A DNA stretch of 46,018 nt from a virus: the IMG/VR virus record IMGVR_UViG_3300021233_000037, positions 1 to 46,018 of that record, one strand, 5' to 3'. Position 1 is the first letter of the stretch. Each line of letters opens with the position of its first letter. The notes under the pieces are model-generated. The model searched no databases. It was given only the letters and a program-made list of their open reading frames with translations, and was not told where the DNA came from. The translations under genes were made by a program, and so were the position numbers. Of this stretch, positions 1 to 8,684 are shown piece after piece.

Positions 1-150
1 TGCATACCTAGATGCTAAGCACGAGGTAGCCATCATTACTAGTAAGAGTAACATTGCCAAAGATGTTGCAACTAAGATGGTTCGTGTTGCAGGTCTTGTG
101 CGTAATGCGTATGACACAGGTAAGATTGGTCTTACTATGTCACCACGTAC
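1..150. repeat. terminal redundancy, left copy
   Basis: Bases 1-150 correspond to 45869-46018. The first 125 bases are identical. The copies differ at left-copy positions 126, 146, 148 and 150, all within the last 25 bases of the right copy. The repeat joins the two halves of one intact gene in frame. This fits a circular or circularly permuted assembly with noisy read ends. A true 150-bp direct terminal repeat is possible but less likely, because the repeat lies inside a gene. Confidence 0.9.
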
Positions 151-283
151 CCTGATTAACTGGGGTCGTAAGTGTCAACGTTACGATACTAAGTATGCAT
201 TGCAGGTTGCATTCACTGAGAAGCTTACCCCTGATGATGTAAAATCTGTGCAAGAATTCTACGTCAAAGTATTTGGTGAGTAA
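2..283 (+). CDS. CobS-like AAA+ ATPase, C-terminal part (continues from right end)
   Basis: This is the 3' end of the ATPase that begins at 45102. The reading frame at base 2 continues exactly across the terminal overlap, giving a joined protein of about 349 aa. This portion is the helical lid and C-terminal region of a MoxR/CobS-type AAA+ protein, with no motif of its own. An internal ATG at 77 is not the start. A palindrome TTACTAGTAA (36-45) is read here as Ile-Thr-Ser-Lys. The stop TAA is followed by a GNRA-loop hairpin at 289-308. Confidence 0.9.
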   Translation, partial: AYLDAKHEVAIITSKSNIAKDVATKMVRVAGLVRNAYDTGKIGLTMSPRTLINWGRKCQRYDTKYALQVAFTEKLTPDDVKSVQEFYVKVFGE

Positions 284-288
284 TGCAC

Positions 289-308
289 GGCAGACCGCAA
301 GGTCTGTC
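289..308 (+). terminator. GCAA-tetraloop hairpin after the CobS-like gene
   Basis: GGCAGACC (289-296) pairs with GGTCTGTC (301-308) through one G-U pair, closing a GCAA loop. No U-tract follows, so it is a weak terminator at best and may instead be an RNA processing or stability element. Its right arm starts the dispersed repeat GGTCTGTCATCA. Confidence 0.5.
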
Positions 309-329
309 ATCATTAATTAAGGAGTAGTT

Positions 330-512
330 ATGGCTGATATTACAATGTGTGCAGGTGCAGATGAGAAACGTAATTTAATCTGCCCTATGCGTGATAAATG
401 TTATAGGTTTACAGCAAAAGTAAATGAATATAGACAAGCATACTTTACTGTAGTACCATACGAAGACCCTGAGTGTGCAGAGTTTTGGGATAATAAAGGG
501 AGAAATGAATGA
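330..512 (+). CDS. small cysteine-containing phage protein, unknown function
   Basis: The product is 60 aa with a good ribosome site (AAGGAG) upstream of ATG 330. Cysteines at residues 7, 18, 23 and 49 and the motif CPMRDKCYRF could form a small metal site. I have a general memory of similar short proteins next to phage primases, but no function is known to me. It overlaps the primase start by ATGA, so the two are probably translationally coupled. Confidence 0.75.
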   Translation: MADITMCAGADEKRNLICPMRDKCYRFTAKVNEYRQAYFTVVPYEDPECAEFWDNKGRNE

Positions 513-1336
513 CAACACTGTATGGACATGCAGCATTGAATGAGCTTACTAGTAATGCACCTGATTATGAAGAACTTGAAGAAGGACATTCTGCTAAATA
601 CAATCATGCCACTTGTCCTATGGGTGAGGACACACGTAAACGATTCGGAGTTAAACATGTAGATGACGCATATCTGTGGCATTGTTTTAATTGTGGTGAT
701 AGCGGTTATTATCGACACAGAGAAACTACATCACGCATGAAGTTAATGGGTGCAAAAGCAATTCTTGTACCTGCTGATGTAAAAAATTTTTCTGAGATAT
801 ATGAAGATGCGAAAACAAATTACAATGACTTTGATATACGTGGGCAATTGTGGTTAGCTCAGTATGGTTTTACAGAGGAAGAATGTTCTAGTTTTGGAAT
901 TAGAGAATATAAAGATGGTATTATATTACCTATATGGAATTGTGGTGTGCATGTTGGTTATCAAGTACGTAGGTATGATAAACAACCAAAATATTTAACC
1001 TATAACAAGGATAATAGTATACAATGGTTGCTTACTAATACAGGTAATAAAACATTAGTTATTGTTGAAGATTTACTCAGTAGTTATAAATTATATATGG
1101 CAGGGTATGCATCATTGTGTTTGTTAGGCACTAAGTTAAATAAATCACAAATAACACAAACAATGCTTGACAACTATGATAGAGTTGTGATATGGTTAGA
1201 CGATGATGCAGCGGGTCATGCTGGTGCTATGACATTGTTCAGAGAACTTAGTCCGACATTCAAAGTTGTTACTAGTATGAACTTTGTACAAGCAAAAGAG
1301 ATTAACATTGAAAGCTTAAAAGAAATGGAACTGTAA
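509..1336 (+). CDS. DNA primase (zinc finger plus TOPRIM)
   Basis: This 275-aa protein should make RNA primers for phage DNA synthesis. The N-terminus has a zinc-ribbon-like set HATC (H33, C36) and CFNC (C59, C62), as in T7-type and CHC2 primases. The TOPRIM core shows the catalytic Glu in VIVED (E187) and the acidic motif LDDDAAG (D231-D233). It lacks a helicase domain, which is encoded separately just downstream. It overlaps the preceding gene by ATGA and the helicase by TAATG. It carries one TTACTAGTAA copy (546-555), read as Leu-Thr-Ser-Asn. Confidence 0.9.
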   Translation: MTTLYGHAALNELTSNAPDYEELEEGHSAKYNHATCPMGEDTRKRFGVKHVDDAYLWHCFNCGDSGYYRHRETTSRMKLMGAKAILVPADVKNFSEIYEDAKTNYNDFDIRGQLWLAQYGFTEEECSSFGIREYKDGIILPIWNCGVHVGYQVRRYDKQPKYLTYNKDNSIQWLLTNTGNKTLVIVEDLLSSYKLYMAGYASLCLLGTKLNKSQITQTMLDNYDRVVIWLDDDAAGHAGAMTLFRELSPTFKVVTSMNFVQAKEINIESLKEMEL

Positions 1337-2601
1337 TGTCATACGATATAGATTTACTAACAGTAGTTAGTGAAAAAGATACGTATAATAGATTTAAAGA
1401 ACATGTAAAGAAACACAATGTATCAACTATTACATTAGATATATTTAATGTATTGGGTGAATACTGGGACAATTACCCTACTAGAACTAAGGTAGATGTA
1501 GATGAGTTTCATACATTCTTTAACATTGTACGTGGTAAGAAGATAAAAGACCCTGCGCTATACGAAGCAGCATTCGATTGGTGGAAGGAATGTTTAGCAG
1601 ATGAACCTCCCATCGTAAAAGATATATTGGCTAAGTTGATTGAGGTTGACTATGCCACACGTATCTACGATGTGTGCATGAAGATTGGCACAGGTGCAGG
1701 AGGTGAGCTTACATCAATTGAACCATTGCTCAACGAATACAAGAAAGAGATTGGCTCAAGTGTTGAAAAAGAAGATGTGTTCGTTAGCCCTAGCCTATCT
1801 TATCTATCTAAGGTTGTGGCTACAGGTGGATTGGATTGGCGACTTAAAGAGTTAAACATAGCACTAGGCCCATTACGTAAGGGTGACTTCATCATTGTTG
1901 CGGCTCGACCTGAGAGTGGTAAGACTACGTTTGTAGCTAGTGAAGCAAGTTATATGATGAGTCAATTAAAACCTGATGAGCATGTCATATGGATTAACAA
2001 TGAGGAATCAAGTACAAAGGTTATGATGCGTGTAATACAGGCATTCAATGGCGTTACTACTGGTGACTTGTTAGCTAGTCCTAGTGTATTTGAGACAGAG
2101 TTTACTAGTAATGGTGGTGAACGATTCTTAGTGTTGGATGATGATAGCGGTATCAAGAGTGTGAATAAAATCAGCACGTTGTTTGCAGAGTTTAAGCCCG
2201 GTCTTATTATCTTCGATCAACTAGATAAGGTGCATGGGTTTAGTAACGAGACACGTGATGACTTACGCATTGGTAAACTGTATGAGTGGGCTAGAGACTT
2301 GGCTAAAGAGTATTGCCCAGTGATAGCCATATCGCAGGTAGATGGTACAGGTGAGGGTGAGAAGTGGATTCAAATGAATCAACTACGTGGTAGTAAGACA
2401 GATAAAATTGGAGAAGCAGATGCAATCATTACCATCGGTAAGAGTAACGAACCCGCAATGGATTTACAACGTTTTATTCACGTGCCTAAGAACAAATTGT
2501 TCGGAGGTAAAGAAACGTTAGAAGCACATAGACACGGGTGTTTTGAGGTAGAGATTGAACCATCAAAAGCGAGGTACAAATCAAAATGGACGACAAAGTA
2601 A
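1336..2601 (+). CDS. replicative DNA helicase, DnaB/RecA-fold
   Basis: This 421-aa protein is a ring helicase of the DnaB/T7 gp4 class. The Walker A motif is RPESGKTT (residues 191-198) and Walker B is LIIFDQLD (D294). A downstream segment AISQVDGTG resembles the helicase H3 region. The 150-residue N-terminus is probably the primase-interacting domain. It begins inside the primase stop (TAATG), which suggests a separate primase and helicase acting as a pair. Motif TTACTAGTAA lies at 2102-2111. Confidence 0.9.
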   Translation: MSYDIDLLTVVSEKDTYNRFKEHVKKHNVSTITLDIFNVLGEYWDNYPTRTKVDVDEFHTFFNIVRGKKIKDPALYEAAFDWWKECLADEPPIVKDILAKLIEVDYATRIYDVCMKIGTGAGGELTSIEPLLNEYKKEIGSSVEKEDVFVSPSLSYLSKVVATGGLDWRLKELNIALGPLRKGDFIIVAARPESGKTTFVASEASYMMSQLKPDEHVIWINNEESSTKVMMRVIQAFNGVTTGDLLASPSVFETEFTSNGGERFLVLDDDSGIKSVNKISTLFAEFKPGLIIFDQLDKVHGFSNETRDDLRIGKLYEWARDLAKEYCPVIAISQVDGTGEGEKWIQMNQLRGSKTDKIGEADAIITIGKSNEPAMDLQRFIHVPKNKLFGGKETLEAHRHGCFEVEIEPSKARYKSKWTTK

Positions 2602-2846
2602 AACATAAGTTGCGAGTAGGTGATGTGTTTTTAGAGGAAGATGGTTGGGGTAGAGTAGTAATGAAGGCAGCTTTATCTTCTAATATTTATAAATGGTCAT
2701 ATATAAAACCACACACAATGTGCCCTACAGATGACTATAGAACATTAGAAGAAATGGAAATTAACCCTAGATGGAAATTCATGTATAACCTATGTGATAT
2801 GTTTGCTGACGCTAAAAAGGCATTAGATGACGACACTAGTACTTGA
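2586..2846 (+). CDS. hypothetical protein
   Basis: The product is 86 aa. It overlaps the helicase 3' end by 16 nt and the polymerase start by 20 nt, so it sits tightly inside the replication operon. It is rich in Lys, Asp and Trp, with no motif that I recognise. The start ATG 2586 follows GAGGT at a rather long spacing. A small replication accessory role is only a guess from position. Confidence 0.7.
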   Translation: MDDKVKHKLRVGDVFLEEDGWGRVVMKAALSSNIYKWSYIKPHTMCPTDDYRTLEEMEINPRWKFMYNLCDMFADAKKALDDDTST

Positions 2847-4734
2847 TTTAGAAACCACTATGGATTGTCCAGTTGGTAACAACAAGGCTAACCCTATGTG
2901 GATAGGTAATAGAATTATTGCCGCTGGTCTTTTGCGTGTAGGTGCATCAGGTGTAACTACCCATTATTCTAAAACAGGTGTAGGTACAGTTATTTTATTA
3001 GAAGAAATAGAGAAAGCATCATTAGTAGTTGGTCATAATATTAAGTTTGACTTACTATATATCTATCGTCTTACTAGTAACATTCTGCCACGCATATGGG
3101 ATACACAACTTGCAGCATACATTCTATCAGGACAGAGACATTTATATGCAAGTCTTGATGAGTTAACTGCTGAGTATATTGGCAAACATGCACTGAAGGA
3201 TGACAAGATTAAGGAGTATTGGAAAGCAGGTGTACGTACAGAAGACATACCAAAGACAGAACTTGAGAGCTATCTCCGTAGTGATGTGTACAACACCGAA
3301 GCTATCTTCAAGAAGCAGTGGTTAGAAGCAGAGGAACTAGGATTAATACCCTTAATGATGGTGCAGATGGATGCATTACGTGCCACCATTGAGATGAATC
3401 GTAATGGCATGTATGTAGATTGGGATTATGTAAGTAAGGCATGTGTTAAGTATGGTGACATAATCAGAGGTACAGCAGAGACAATTAGGCTTCTTGTAGG
3501 TGATGTTGACTACATGAGTCCTAAGCAATTGTCGTTATACTTTTTTGGAGGACAAGAGAAATATGTAGAACGTGAACTAGTAGGTGAGTATAAGAATGGC
3601 AAGCCTAAGTATAAGAACGTAGACAAGGTACGAACTGTTAAAGGTAAGTACATACCTAGCATTGAGGTAGGTAAGAGTGGCTATTACAGCGTTGATGATG
3701 CGGTGCTTAAAGGTCTGTCATCATCAGGTGATTTGTTTGCTGCTCAGTTATTAGTAATGCGTGATGCAAAGAAGATTAAAGAAACCTATTATGAGGGTCT
3801 TAAAGACTTGAGATTCCCTGATAATAATATCTATCCTAATCTTAATCATTGTTCTACAAAGACAGGTAGATTGTCTGCTACTAATCCTAACCTACAGAAT
3901 CAAACTGATGCAGGTGACGTTAAACGTGCATACATCAGTAGGTTTCCTAATGGTAAGATATTAGAGCTTGACTATTCACAACTAGAGATGGTGGCTCTAG
4001 CATATCTAGCTAACGATAAACAACTCATTGAGGATATTAACAATGGCAGAGATATGCACAGAGAACTGTACAACGGGATGTACGGACGCTATCCTACAGA
4101 TGCTGAACGTAAGCCATTCAAGCGGTTTAGTTTCTTGTTAGTGTATGGTGGTGGTGTGACAACTCTTATGGCGCAGAGTGGCTGTGATAGAGCAACAGCT
4201 AAGAAGTTTATTAGTACGTTCTACACTAGGTACAAAGGAGTGAAGCAATACCATGAATCAATTGTAAAGGAAGCAAATGACAAAGCAGTAATCAGTTACG
4301 AAGAAGGTGTTAGTGGGCCGCAATATACCTACTATCACCCTAGTCCAACAGGTAGACACTATGTGTTCAAGAAATACGCTAGTGACTACAAAGCAGGGGA
4401 ACTAACATTTAGTCCTACAGAACTTAAGAACTGGCCTATTCAGGGCTTTGCAACAGGTGATGTAGTGCCTATGATGGTAGGTATCTTGCTACGTAAGCTA
4501 GAAGAAGCTGGCCTATCACACAAAGCATTATTAGTAATGACTGTGCATGACAGCGTACTACTTGACACAGAAGATGAAGTGTGTTACGATGCAGCTTGTA
4601 TAGCTAAAGATACCTTGGAAAAAGCACCATTGTATCTTAAACAATACTTCAACATCGACTTTCCATGTCAACTAAAGGTTGGCGTAGACGTTGGTACAAC
4701 TTGGCAAGACAAAACAGCATTGGAGATTAAATGA
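2827..4734 (+). CDS. polA: DNA polymerase I family (PolA) with 3'-5' exonuclease
   Basis: This 635-aa replicative polymerase has an N-terminal proofreading domain: DLETT (D7, E9), GHNIKFDLL and the YLRSD..N motif. The polymerase palm shows motif A LDYSQLE (D382), motif B with K432, F436 and YGGG, and motif C VHDSV (D575). The residue matching E. coli F762 is Phe (F436), the form that discriminates against dideoxynucleotides. The start is ATG 2827, preceded by AAAAGG. Sites TTACTAGTAA (3071) and single-mismatch TTATTAGTAA (3748, 4528) lie inside, and so does a copy of the 12-mer GGTCTGTCATCA (3712). Confidence 0.95.
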   Translation: MTTLVLDLETTMDCPVGNNKANPMWIGNRIIAAGLLRVGASGVTTHYSKTGVGTVILLEEIEKASLVVGHNIKFDLLYIYRLTSNILPRIWDTQLAAYILSGQRHLYASLDELTAEYIGKHALKDDKIKEYWKAGVRTEDIPKTELESYLRSDVYNTEAIFKKQWLEAEELGLIPLMMVQMDALRATIEMNRNGMYVDWDYVSKACVKYGDIIRGTAETIRLLVGDVDYMSPKQLSLYFFGGQEKYVERELVGEYKNGKPKYKNVDKVRTVKGKYIPSIEVGKSGYYSVDDAVLKGLSSSGDLFAAQLLVMRDAKKIKETYYEGLKDLRFPDNNIYPNLNHCSTKTGRLSATNPNLQNQTDAGDVKRAYISRFPNGKILELDYSQLEMVALAYLANDKQLIEDINNGRDMHRELYNGMYGRYPTDAERKPFKRFSFLLVYGGGVTTLMAQSGCDRATAKKFISTFYTRYKGVKQYHESIVKEANDKAVISYEEGVSGPQYTYYHPSPTGRHYVFKKYASDYKAGELTFSPTELKNWPIQGFATGDVVPMMVGILLRKLEEAGLSHKALLVMTVHDSVLLDTEDEVCYDAACIAKDTLEKAPLYLKQYFNIDFPCQLKVGVDVGTTWQDKTALEIK

Positions 4735-5237
4735 GTTACGTTATTGAGAACATCACTGAGAAAGAAGTTAATACAAAGTTTGGCCCTAAGAAAGCCTATT
4801 CGGTATCCGCAAATGGCGAACGCTTTAGCTATGGGTTCAAGAAGCCTACGTTCTCCATTGGGGATGAGGTTGACTTCCAATTCACAGAAAACACCTATGG
4901 TAAGAACGTGGATTTAGCCTCTGTACGGCTCTTGGTTAAGGGTAGTGGTACTCCCACCCCTAGCGCACCTTCTACAGCATCTGCTAAGCCCTCCTATGGC
5001 TCTCCTAAGGTGTTCCCTATCCCTGCCCTACATGGTGATCGTGCCATTGTTCGACAGAACTCCATCAGCAATGCAACTAAACTCATTGTAGATAGCGTTA
5101 AGCCCACTGATAAAGCTAACTGGGAATCATTAGCAATTGAGGTGATTCAGGTAGCACGTATGTTTGAAGCCTACTCATGTGGTGACTTGGATATGGCACA
5201 AGCTATCGCTATGGCTGAGACTAAGGCTGATGAATGA
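4731..5237 (+). CDS. probable single-stranded DNA-binding protein
   Basis: The product is 168 aa and starts in an ATGA overlap with polA. The first 70 residues alternate beta-strand-like segments (VNTKFGPKKAYSV, GDEVDFQF) as expected for an OB fold. A Pro/Ser/Ala linker follows (about residues 73-92), then a helical C-terminus ending in acidic residues (ETKADE). An acidic tail after a flexible linker is typical of phage SSB proteins that recruit polymerase. I assign it from fold style and position, not from a diagnostic motif. Confidence 0.6.
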   Translation: MSYVIENITEKEVNTKFGPKKAYSVSANGERFSYGFKKPTFSIGDEVDFQFTENTYGKNVDLASVRLLVKGSGTPTPSAPSTASAKPSYGSPKVFPIPALHGDRAIVRQNSISNATKLIVDSVKPTDKANWESLAIEVIQVARMFEAYSCGDLDMAQAIAMAETKADE

Positions 5238-6058
5238 AAACAATTGACACGCTAGTACCTGACATTTACTCTGTGGTTAGCGGTAGCATACAAAATGCTA
5301 TTAGTAACACTGAAGTAAAAGTCAGTTACGACAAGTGGTTTACACCACGGGATAGTAAGCGTGAGGAGGGTGTGTTATATTTTAGTGAGGTAGGCACACC
5401 ATGCCCACGTCAACTATGGTACAAATATAATGCACCTGAGATTGCAACTAAACCTGATGGTAATTTGTTGCTAAAATTCTTTTATGGTGATATACTTGAG
5501 GAACTGGTACTTAATGTGTCAGAGAATGCAGGTCACATTGTAGAGAAGAAACAGGAACGTGTTATCTATGACATAGGCAACAATTGGTATGTAAGAGGAC
5601 GCATTGATGCCATCATTGATGGAGTTGTGGTAGACGTTAAGAGTGTTACTAAATACTCCGAAGAAAAATTCAAGGGAGGTTTAGTAGATGACCCATTCGG
5701 CTATTATCAACAATTAAACGGCTATGCTAGTGCTCTTAATATTAATGCTGCTGGTTTTCTTACTATACAAAAAGAGTTAGGGCATGTTAACTACTACCCT
5801 ATTCAAGTAGACAGAGGTTTGTTTGCACAACAAGCAGACTTTGCAGTTGAGACAGTTACTAGTAATATTGGTGAGATTCCTAGACTCCCACCAGTAGCAC
5901 AAAGTAAGACCAGTAAGAACAAGAAACTATGTACAGCATGTAGCTATTGTTCTTTTAAAGGTGAGTGCTGGCCTGAGATGCGTACATTCTTGTATAGTCA
6001 TGGGCCGGAGTTTTTGGTAGAAGTTGTGGATGTTCCACGTGTAATGGAGGTAGTATAA
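5234..6058 (+). CDS. PD-(D/E)XK exonuclease with Fe-S-type cysteine set (Cas4/RecB-like)
   Basis: This 274-aa nuclease has the core RGRIDAIIDG then VVDVKS, giving D125, D134 and K136 as catalytic metal ligands. One cysteine near the start (C57 in TPCPRQLW) and a C-terminal cluster (C233, C236, C239, C245) match the arrangement that binds a 4Fe-4S cluster in Cas4 and AddB proteins. It probably degrades or resects DNA during phage recombination. No Cas1 or Cas2 is nearby, so it is not part of a CRISPR locus. It overlaps the upstream gene by ATGA. Motif copy at 5866. Confidence 0.85.
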   Translation: MKTIDTLVPDIYSVVSGSIQNAISNTEVKVSYDKWFTPRDSKREEGVLYFSEVGTPCPRQLWYKYNAPEIATKPDGNLLLKFFYGDILEELVLNVSENAGHIVEKKQERVIYDIGNNWYVRGRIDAIIDGVVVDVKSVTKYSEEKFKGGLVDDPFGYYQQLNGYASALNINAAGFLTIQKELGHVNYYPIQVDRGLFAQQADFAVETVTSNIGEIPRLPPVAQSKTSKNKKLCTACSYCSFKGECWPEMRTFLYSHGPEFLVEVVDVPRVMEVV

Positions 6059-6321
6059 TGTTTGGTACTCTTGGTAAAAAATCTAAAGTTGTGTCTGCAC
6101 GTAAGTTTTTAGGTACAGATGATAATGGATACATTCAATGGCAAGTAGATACAGATGGTGATGCTCGACTTACTATCCATGATGGTAGACAAACTACCAC
6201 ATTTAGTGATTGGTTTTCAAATGCCAATGACAAAGATGCCATTGCGTTTGATAAACGTATGGGTGTGTTAGTTGACGAAATTAATGCATTGCGTAAAGCA
6301 GCGAAAAGTATCAAGAAATGA
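6058..6321 (+). CDS. hypothetical protein
   Basis: The product is 87 aa. It begins in a TAATG overlap with the nuclease and ends in an ATGA overlap with the phosphoesterase. The middle part (WQVDTDGDARLTIHDG) looks beta-rich and the end is helical and basic. I do not recognise it. Confidence 0.7.
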   Translation: MFGTLGKKSKVVSARKFLGTDDNGYIQWQVDTDGDARLTIHDGRQTTTFSDWFSNANDKDAIAFDKRMGVLVDEINALRKAAKSIKK

Positions 6322-7085
6322 AAATACTAGTAATACCTGATTGTCAAATTAAGGAAGGTGTTCCTACTGACCATCTGGTATGGGCAGGAAAGGCTATCTG
6401 TGATTATAAACCTGATGTTGTGATTAACTTAGGTGACTTCGCAGATATGCCTAGCCTATCTACACATGATAAAGTTGGTAGCAAATACTTTGAGGGGTTG
6501 AGATATAAGAAAGACATTGACGTAGCTAAAGAAGCTATGGCTAAGCTTCTTGCACCAATCAAAGAGATGCAGAACAAGCAGAAGAAGAACAAGGAGAAGG
6601 TTTATAAGCCACGTATGGTGATGCTTATGGGCAACCATGAGAACCGCATAGATAGGGCTGTAAACAACAATCCTACACTAGAGGGGCTTATATCAACTAA
6701 AGACTTGTGTTATGAAGACGATTGGGAAGTGCATGAGTTTCTACATCCTGTGTTCATTAATGGTGTTGGCTTTAATCATTATTGGCCTGTTGGGGCGATG
6801 GGACGACCTGCGAGTAGTGCGGCTACTATTATTAATAAGCTACATATGTCTTGTGTTGCTGGTCACCAACAAGGTAAGCAGGTTGCCTACAGTAAACGAG
6901 CAGATGGTAAACCAGTATGTGCTATAATTGCAGGTAGCTATTATCTACATGATGAAAGTTATATGGACAAGCTAAGCAATAGGCACTGGCGAGGTTTGGT
7001 TGTGTTGAATGAGGTTGAGGATGGTCATTTCGATGAGATGTTCTTGAGCATTGAATATCTTGGGAGAAAATATGAACTACTCTGA
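6318..7085 (+). CDS. calcineurin-like metallophosphoesterase
   Basis: The product is 255 aa. Metal-binding motifs are PDCQ (D8, Q10, where the usual form is DxH), LGDFAD (D40, D43), GNHEN (N106, H107) and AGHQQG further on. Many phages place such an enzyme beside the polymerase. The substrate is unknown: DNA ends, nucleotides or protein phosphate are all possible. The Gln in place of the first-motif His may change metal binding. A Lys-rich stretch (about residues 84-98) interrupts the core. A near-copy of the palindrome (ATACTAGTAA, 6324) encodes the first strand Ile-Leu-Val-Ile. Confidence 0.85.
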   Translation: MKILVIPDCQIKEGVPTDHLVWAGKAICDYKPDVVINLGDFADMPSLSTHDKVGSKYFEGLRYKKDIDVAKEAMAKLLAPIKEMQNKQKKNKEKVYKPRMVMLMGNHENRIDRAVNNNPTLEGLISTKDLCYEDDWEVHEFLHPVFINGVGFNHYWPVGAMGRPASSAATIINKLHMSCVAGHQQGKQVAYSKRADGKPVCAIIAGSYYLHDESYMDKLSNRHWRGLVVLNEVEDGHFDEMFLSIEYLGRKYELL

Positions 7086-7305
7086 TAAACTTCTTGCAGT
7101 GACTAGATTTGTGGAGGATAATTTTGATGACCCAGTTGAATTGATAATTGCGTTAGGTATATCAGTTGAAGACATAATCAAACTATTACCTGATGTACTT
7201 GTTGCAAACTACACTAACTTTTATCCTACACATGACTACACAGAAGAAGACACAATTGAAGAAGACGAAGCAGACCTTGGAACTGGAGAAGATTGGGAAG
7301 ACTAG
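7072..7305 (+). CDS. small acidic protein, unknown
   Basis: The product is 77 aa. I choose ATG 7072 because GGGAGA lies 4-9 nt upstream. An in-frame TTG at 7051 lacks such a site. It overlaps the end of the phosphoesterase by 14 nt. The last 21 residues are nearly all acidic, a feature of DNA mimics and of disordered tails. No motif recognised. Confidence 0.6.
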   Translation: MNYSDKLLAVTRFVEDNFDDPVELIIALGISVEDIIKLLPDVLVANYTNFYPTHDYTEEDTIEEDEADLGTGEDWED

Positions 7306-7393
7306 GAAGCGAGTCGTTATTAATAACGCACAGACTAAAGAGTGGAACAAACAGTTGCAAGATTTTAAACAAAGGGAACAAAATGAAATTTAA
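7232..7393 (+). CDS. possible basic overlapping protein in alternative frame
   Basis: This 53-aa frame begins inside the acidic gene and fills the gap before the next gene. Its C-terminal half (INNAQTKEWNKQLQDFKQRE) reads like a genuine helix and lies where no other frame is convincing. The start is uncertain: ATG 7232 has no clear ribosome site, and a TTG at about 7277 is an alternative. It may be a short gene or a frameshifted extension of the acidic protein. Confidence 0.35.
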   Translation: MTTQKKTQLKKTKQTLELEKIGKTRKRVVINNAQTKEWNKQLQDFKQREQNEI

Positions 7394-7637
7394 ATTTGAA
7401 CTTGAAGAATATGGTGTTACTCACACAGTGCAAGGTGATCTTGGTGAATGGACACAATACGCTGACGTAGCACAGCAATTTGCTAACATGCTTAGTGGTG
7501 TATATGGATATACAATTCACCTTGACCCACACACAGATGCAGGTAAGCCACTTACAGAAGATGAGTTGTGGGAAAAGTATTCTGAAGAAGAAGAAGAACC
7601 TGTTAAGAAAAAGAAGTGCAAAGCTAAATGCGAGTAA
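7383..7637 (+). CDS. small hypothetical protein
   Basis: The product is 84 aa. ATG 7383 follows AAAGGGA, a better start than the upstream ATG at 7293. The N-terminus looks like beta strands, followed by an acidic run and a Lys/Cys-rich tail (KKKKCKAKCE). It overlaps thyX by 10 nt. I do not recognise it. Confidence 0.65.
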   Translation: MKFKFELEEYGVTHTVQGDLGEWTQYADVAQQFANMLSGVYGYTIHLDPHTDAGKPLTEDELWEKYSEEEEEPVKKKKCKAKCE

Positions 7638-8248
7638 GCCTTGTATGGGCTACCCCTAGCGGTGATGAGCTTATTGCTTACATGGCTAGGGTTAGCAACC
7701 CTGACAATCAGAACAACACTGAGACAGCACCTAAGCTAATTAAATATCTCAAAGATAACAATCATTGGAGTCCGTTTGAGATGGTTAATATGTGTGTAGA
7801 AATCAACACTACACGAGACATAGCTAGGCAAATATTGCGTCATCGTAGTTTTAGTTTTCAAGAGTTTAGTCAACGTTATGCAGAAGTAGACACACCTGAG
7901 GAATGGAGTGAAGCACGTATGCAAGATGTAACTAACAGACAGAACAGCATTGAAACTACAGATGAACAACTTAAGTCTTGGTGGCGAGCAATGCAGATAC
8001 GTGTTGCTGATGATGCAGAGTATGTCTATCGTACAGCGTTGAGTAAGGGTATAGCTAAAGAGGTTGCACGTAAAGTATTGCCCGAAGGGTTAACTCCTAC
8101 TCGCATGTACATGAATGGCAACTTGCGTAGCTGGTTACATTATGTAGATATACGATGTGACAAGGCTACACAGAAAGAACACAGAGAGATAGCTGAACAA
8201 TGCAAGGCGTTATTAGTAACACACTTTCCATCCACGTTTAAGGAATGA
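7628..8248 (+). CDS. thyX: flavin-dependent thymidylate synthase ThyX
   Basis: This 206-aa enzyme makes dTMP from dUMP using FAD, NADPH and methylene-tetrahydrofolate. The ThyX signature RHR-x-x-S-x-x-x-x-S-x-R-Y is present as RHRSFSFQEFSQRY (residues 71-84). The upstream HWSPFE (46-51) is also conserved in the family. The length is normal for phage ThyX. With the RNR at 9896 it gives the phage its own dNTP supply. A near-palindrome TTATTAGTAA lies at 8210. Confidence 0.95.
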   Translation: MRVSLVWATPSGDELIAYMARVSNPDNQNNTETAPKLIKYLKDNNHWSPFEMVNMCVEINTTRDIARQILRHRSFSFQEFSQRYAEVDTPEEWSEARMQDVTNRQNSIETTDEQLKSWWRAMQIRVADDAEYVYRTALSKGIAKEVARKVLPEGLTPTRMYMNGNLRSWLHYVDIRCDKATQKEHREIAEQCKALLVTHFPSTFKE

Positions 8249-8249
8249 T

Positions 8250-8345
8250 ATGACTTGGCCTTTTCCTACACAACCATTGCCCACACCTAAGAATGACAAG
8301 CCACCTAAATTTAATCCTGATAACTTTGAGGATGCACCTGTATGA
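8250..8345 (+). CDS. short proline-rich peptide
   Basis: The product is 31 aa with seven prolines. It has a good ribosome site (AAGGAATG) overlapping the thyX stop and ends in an ATGA overlap with the next gene. The exact packing between two genes supports translation. No function can be assigned. Confidence 0.5.
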   Translation: MTWPFPTQPLPTPKNDKPPKFNPDNFEDAPV

Positions 8346-8527
8346 CAAAAGATGAAGCATTGCAAATGTGTCTAGAATACATTGAAACAGATGCACATGA
8401 ACGTAGACATGTCAGATGGGCAATCAAAGAAGCCTTGGCACAGCCAGAGCAGGATGGAAAGTGCAAATACTGCACTCATGGTTGCCCCGCTTGTGACGCT
8501 AGGAGACAATCAAATGTTTTACCTTGA
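8342..8527 (+). CDS. small zinc-ribbon-like protein
   Basis: The product is 61 aa. An N-terminal helix ends in EALAQPEQ, a phrase I associate with short proteins of proteobacterial phages. The C-terminus has CKYCTHGCPACD, four cysteines spaced as in a zinc ribbon. It overlaps both neighbours. Function unknown. Confidence 0.7.
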   Translation: MTKDEALQMCLEYIETDAHERRHVRWAIKEALAQPEQDGKCKYCTHGCPACDARRQSNVLP

Positions 8528-8684
8528 AACAAACCAACCACATTACCTTGTGTGGCCTGCGCTTGCAGTAGGTATTGACGAAGAATTTTGGATTGGGATT
8601 GGCTGGTTAAATTTTGAAATTGGCTGGCGAAATGGTGATGGCGGTTGGGGAGATGAAGCCAAACTCAAGGAGAAGAACACATGA
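8514..8684 (+). CDS. small Trp/Gly-rich protein
   Basis: The product is 56 aa from ATG 8514, which has AGGAGA 8 nt upstream. A longer frame from ATG 8382 has no ribosome site and would lie inside the previous gene. It is rich in Trp, Gly and Phe, with no recognised motif. It ends in an ATGA overlap with the next gene. Confidence 0.6.
   Translation: MFYLETNQPHYLVWPALAVGIDEEFWIGIGWLNFEIGWRNGDGGWGDEAKLKEKNT

Noticed and set aside
5234-6058. CRISPR-associated Cas4 locus
   Set aside because: No Cas1 or Cas2 and no regular repeat-spacer array were seen; a phage recombination nuclease is more likely.
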